From NCBI GenBank assembly GCA_028718065.1, contig JAQUMP010000145.1, forward strand, positions 1 to 7,754: a stretch of 7,754 nucleotides of DNA, written 5' to 3'. This DNA is from Chitinivibrionales bacterium. Lineage in GTDB: Bacteria; Fibrobacterota; Chitinivibrionia; Chitinivibrionales; FEN-1185. Positions within the stretch are counted from its first letter, which is position 1. Every line of letters starts with the position of its first letter. Both the position numbers and the translations under genes were made by a program. This document shows, one piece after another, positions 7,701 through 7,754 of this stretch. The notes under the pieces are model-generated. The model did no database searches, had not been told where the DNA came from, and saw only the letters and a list, made by a program, of their open reading frames with translations.

Positions 7701-7754
7701 AGTGCTAAGCAGGTTATGGAAAAAACCAAATTGCGGGAATTGGCGGTGGTGCTT
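4701..7754 (+). CDS. hsdR: Type I restriction enzyme subunit R (nuclease/translocase), 3' end outside window
   Basis: HsdR is the motor and nuclease of the type I complex: it pumps DNA using ATP and cuts unmethylated DNA. From the ATG at 4701 the frame stays open for 1018 codons to the last base. The nuclease domain shows the PD-(D/E)xK pattern: D145 in RPDVILFVNG, then E159-L-K161 in LELKNP. Superfamily 2 helicase motifs follow: Walker A HTQGSGKS (339-346), TDRNDLDDQL (369-378), TTIQKF (416-421), DEAH (443-446), GFTGTP (490-495), DMWLTGFDVP (683-692) and QAIARVNR (710-717). A helical C-terminal region begins after about 730. By comparison with usual lengths, roughly 50-80 residues are missing at the edge. 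The arrangement is closest to EcoR124I-like (type IC) HsdR. The start overlaps the previous stop (ATGA), with a weak AGGG site (4690-4693). No frameshift or lost catalytic residue is seen. Confidence 0.96.
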   Translation, partial: MTTDKITESAIEKFAIELLEKQGYHYVYGPSVAPDSETPERKTFEDVIFLDRLTASIARLNPKISADARGDAVKQLFRLNSPELIANNEAFHRMLTEGIKVTYQKDGNTRGDLVWLIDFNSPDNNDFLVVNQFTVIENNVNKRPDVILFVNGLPLVILELKNPADENATVYSAFQQIQTYKQAIPRLFAYNGFIVISDGLEAKAGTISSAFSRFMAWKTSDGKIEASALIGQLETLIKGMLCKETLLDLVRHFIVFEKSKKEDKNTGIITIETVKKLAAYHQYYAVNRAVESTLRAAGFTAAKPKQTDCPMVMESPASYGVPDTETQPIGDKKGGVVWHTQGSGKSLSMVFYAGKIVLAMDNPTIVMITDRNDLDDQLFDTFAASKQLLRQEPVQAENREQLKELLKVASGGIVFTTIQKFQPEEGNIYEKLSDRKNIIVIADEAHRTQYGFKAKTIDAKDKNGNIVGKKTVYGFAKYMRDALPNATCLGFTGTPIENSDVNTPAVFGNYVDVYDIAQAVTDGATVRIYYESRLAKIGLSAEGKKLVAELDDELDQDELTETQKAKAKWTQLEALIGSENRIKRIALDIVNHFEERQEVIDGKGMIVTMSRRIAAELYKEIIKIRPQWHSDDLRKGVVNVVMTSASSDGPEISKHHTTKDQRRALSDRMKNPQDELKLVIVRDMWLTGFDVPCLHTLYIDKPMQGHNLMQAIARVNRVYKDKTGGLIVDYLGIAADLKKALSFYSDNGGKGDPAITQEKAVQVMLEKLEIVSQLFHGFAYEEYFEADTSRKLSLILEAEEHILGLDNGKKRFVDEVTALSQAFSIAIPHEQAMHAKDEIAFFQAVKSRLAKFDRTGEGKSDLEVETAIRQVIDKALVTEQVIDVFDAAGIKKPDISILSEDFLLEVQNMEHKHIALEVLKKLLNDEIKARIKKNLIQGKSLMEMLENSILRYHNKILTAAEVIEELIKLSKEIKEMDKEPKEMGLSDLEYAFYTAIANNDSAKQVMEKTKLRELAVVL

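Overview
The window holds the 3'-to-5' (minus strand) purine gene purC, followed by a divergently transcribed type I restriction-modification (RM) operon on the plus strand that runs off the right edge. The organism is a bacterium using the standard code, with ordinary Shine-Dalgarno sites and moderate G+C by eye. PurC is the longer (about 300-320 residue) form of SAICAR synthase. The intergenic repeats look like types dispersed in many environmental Gram-negative and candidate-phylum genomes, but the sequence alone does not let me name the phylum.

Layout: 1-70 is a G+C-rich composite of two hairpins, beyond the 3' end of purC. 124-1086 (minus) is purC. 1087-1313 is the divergent intergenic region, with a good SD for each gene, two adjacent short palindromes and a spaced direct repeat. 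1314-2861 is hsdM (DNA adenine methyltransferase subunit). 2854-2943 is an AT-rich element with nearly perfect 17-nt terminal inverted repeats that includes the hsdM stop codon and ends just before the hsdS ribosome binding site. 2957-4135 is hsdS (two-TRD specificity subunit). 4132-4704 encodes a four-helix-bundle protein of the 23S-rRNA-intervening-sequence type with the C-terminal 'suffix' region. It is joined to hsdS and to the next gene by ATGA overlaps. 4701-7754 is hsdR (nuclease/translocase subunit), open to the last base of the window (1018 codons, no stop), so its C-terminus lies outside.

How the genes work together: HsdM and HsdS would form the sequence-specific methyltransferase, and adding HsdR gives the ATP-driven translocating nuclease that cuts unmethylated foreign DNA. 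All main catalytic motifs I looked for are intact, so the system looks functional. The least explained component is the four-helix-bundle protein placed in full translational coupling between hsdS and hsdR. It carries a run of 9-nt tandem units in a linker, which is a candidate length-variable site. No wholly new system is evident. The best leads are that accessory protein, its repeat, and the repeat element between hsdM and hsdS.
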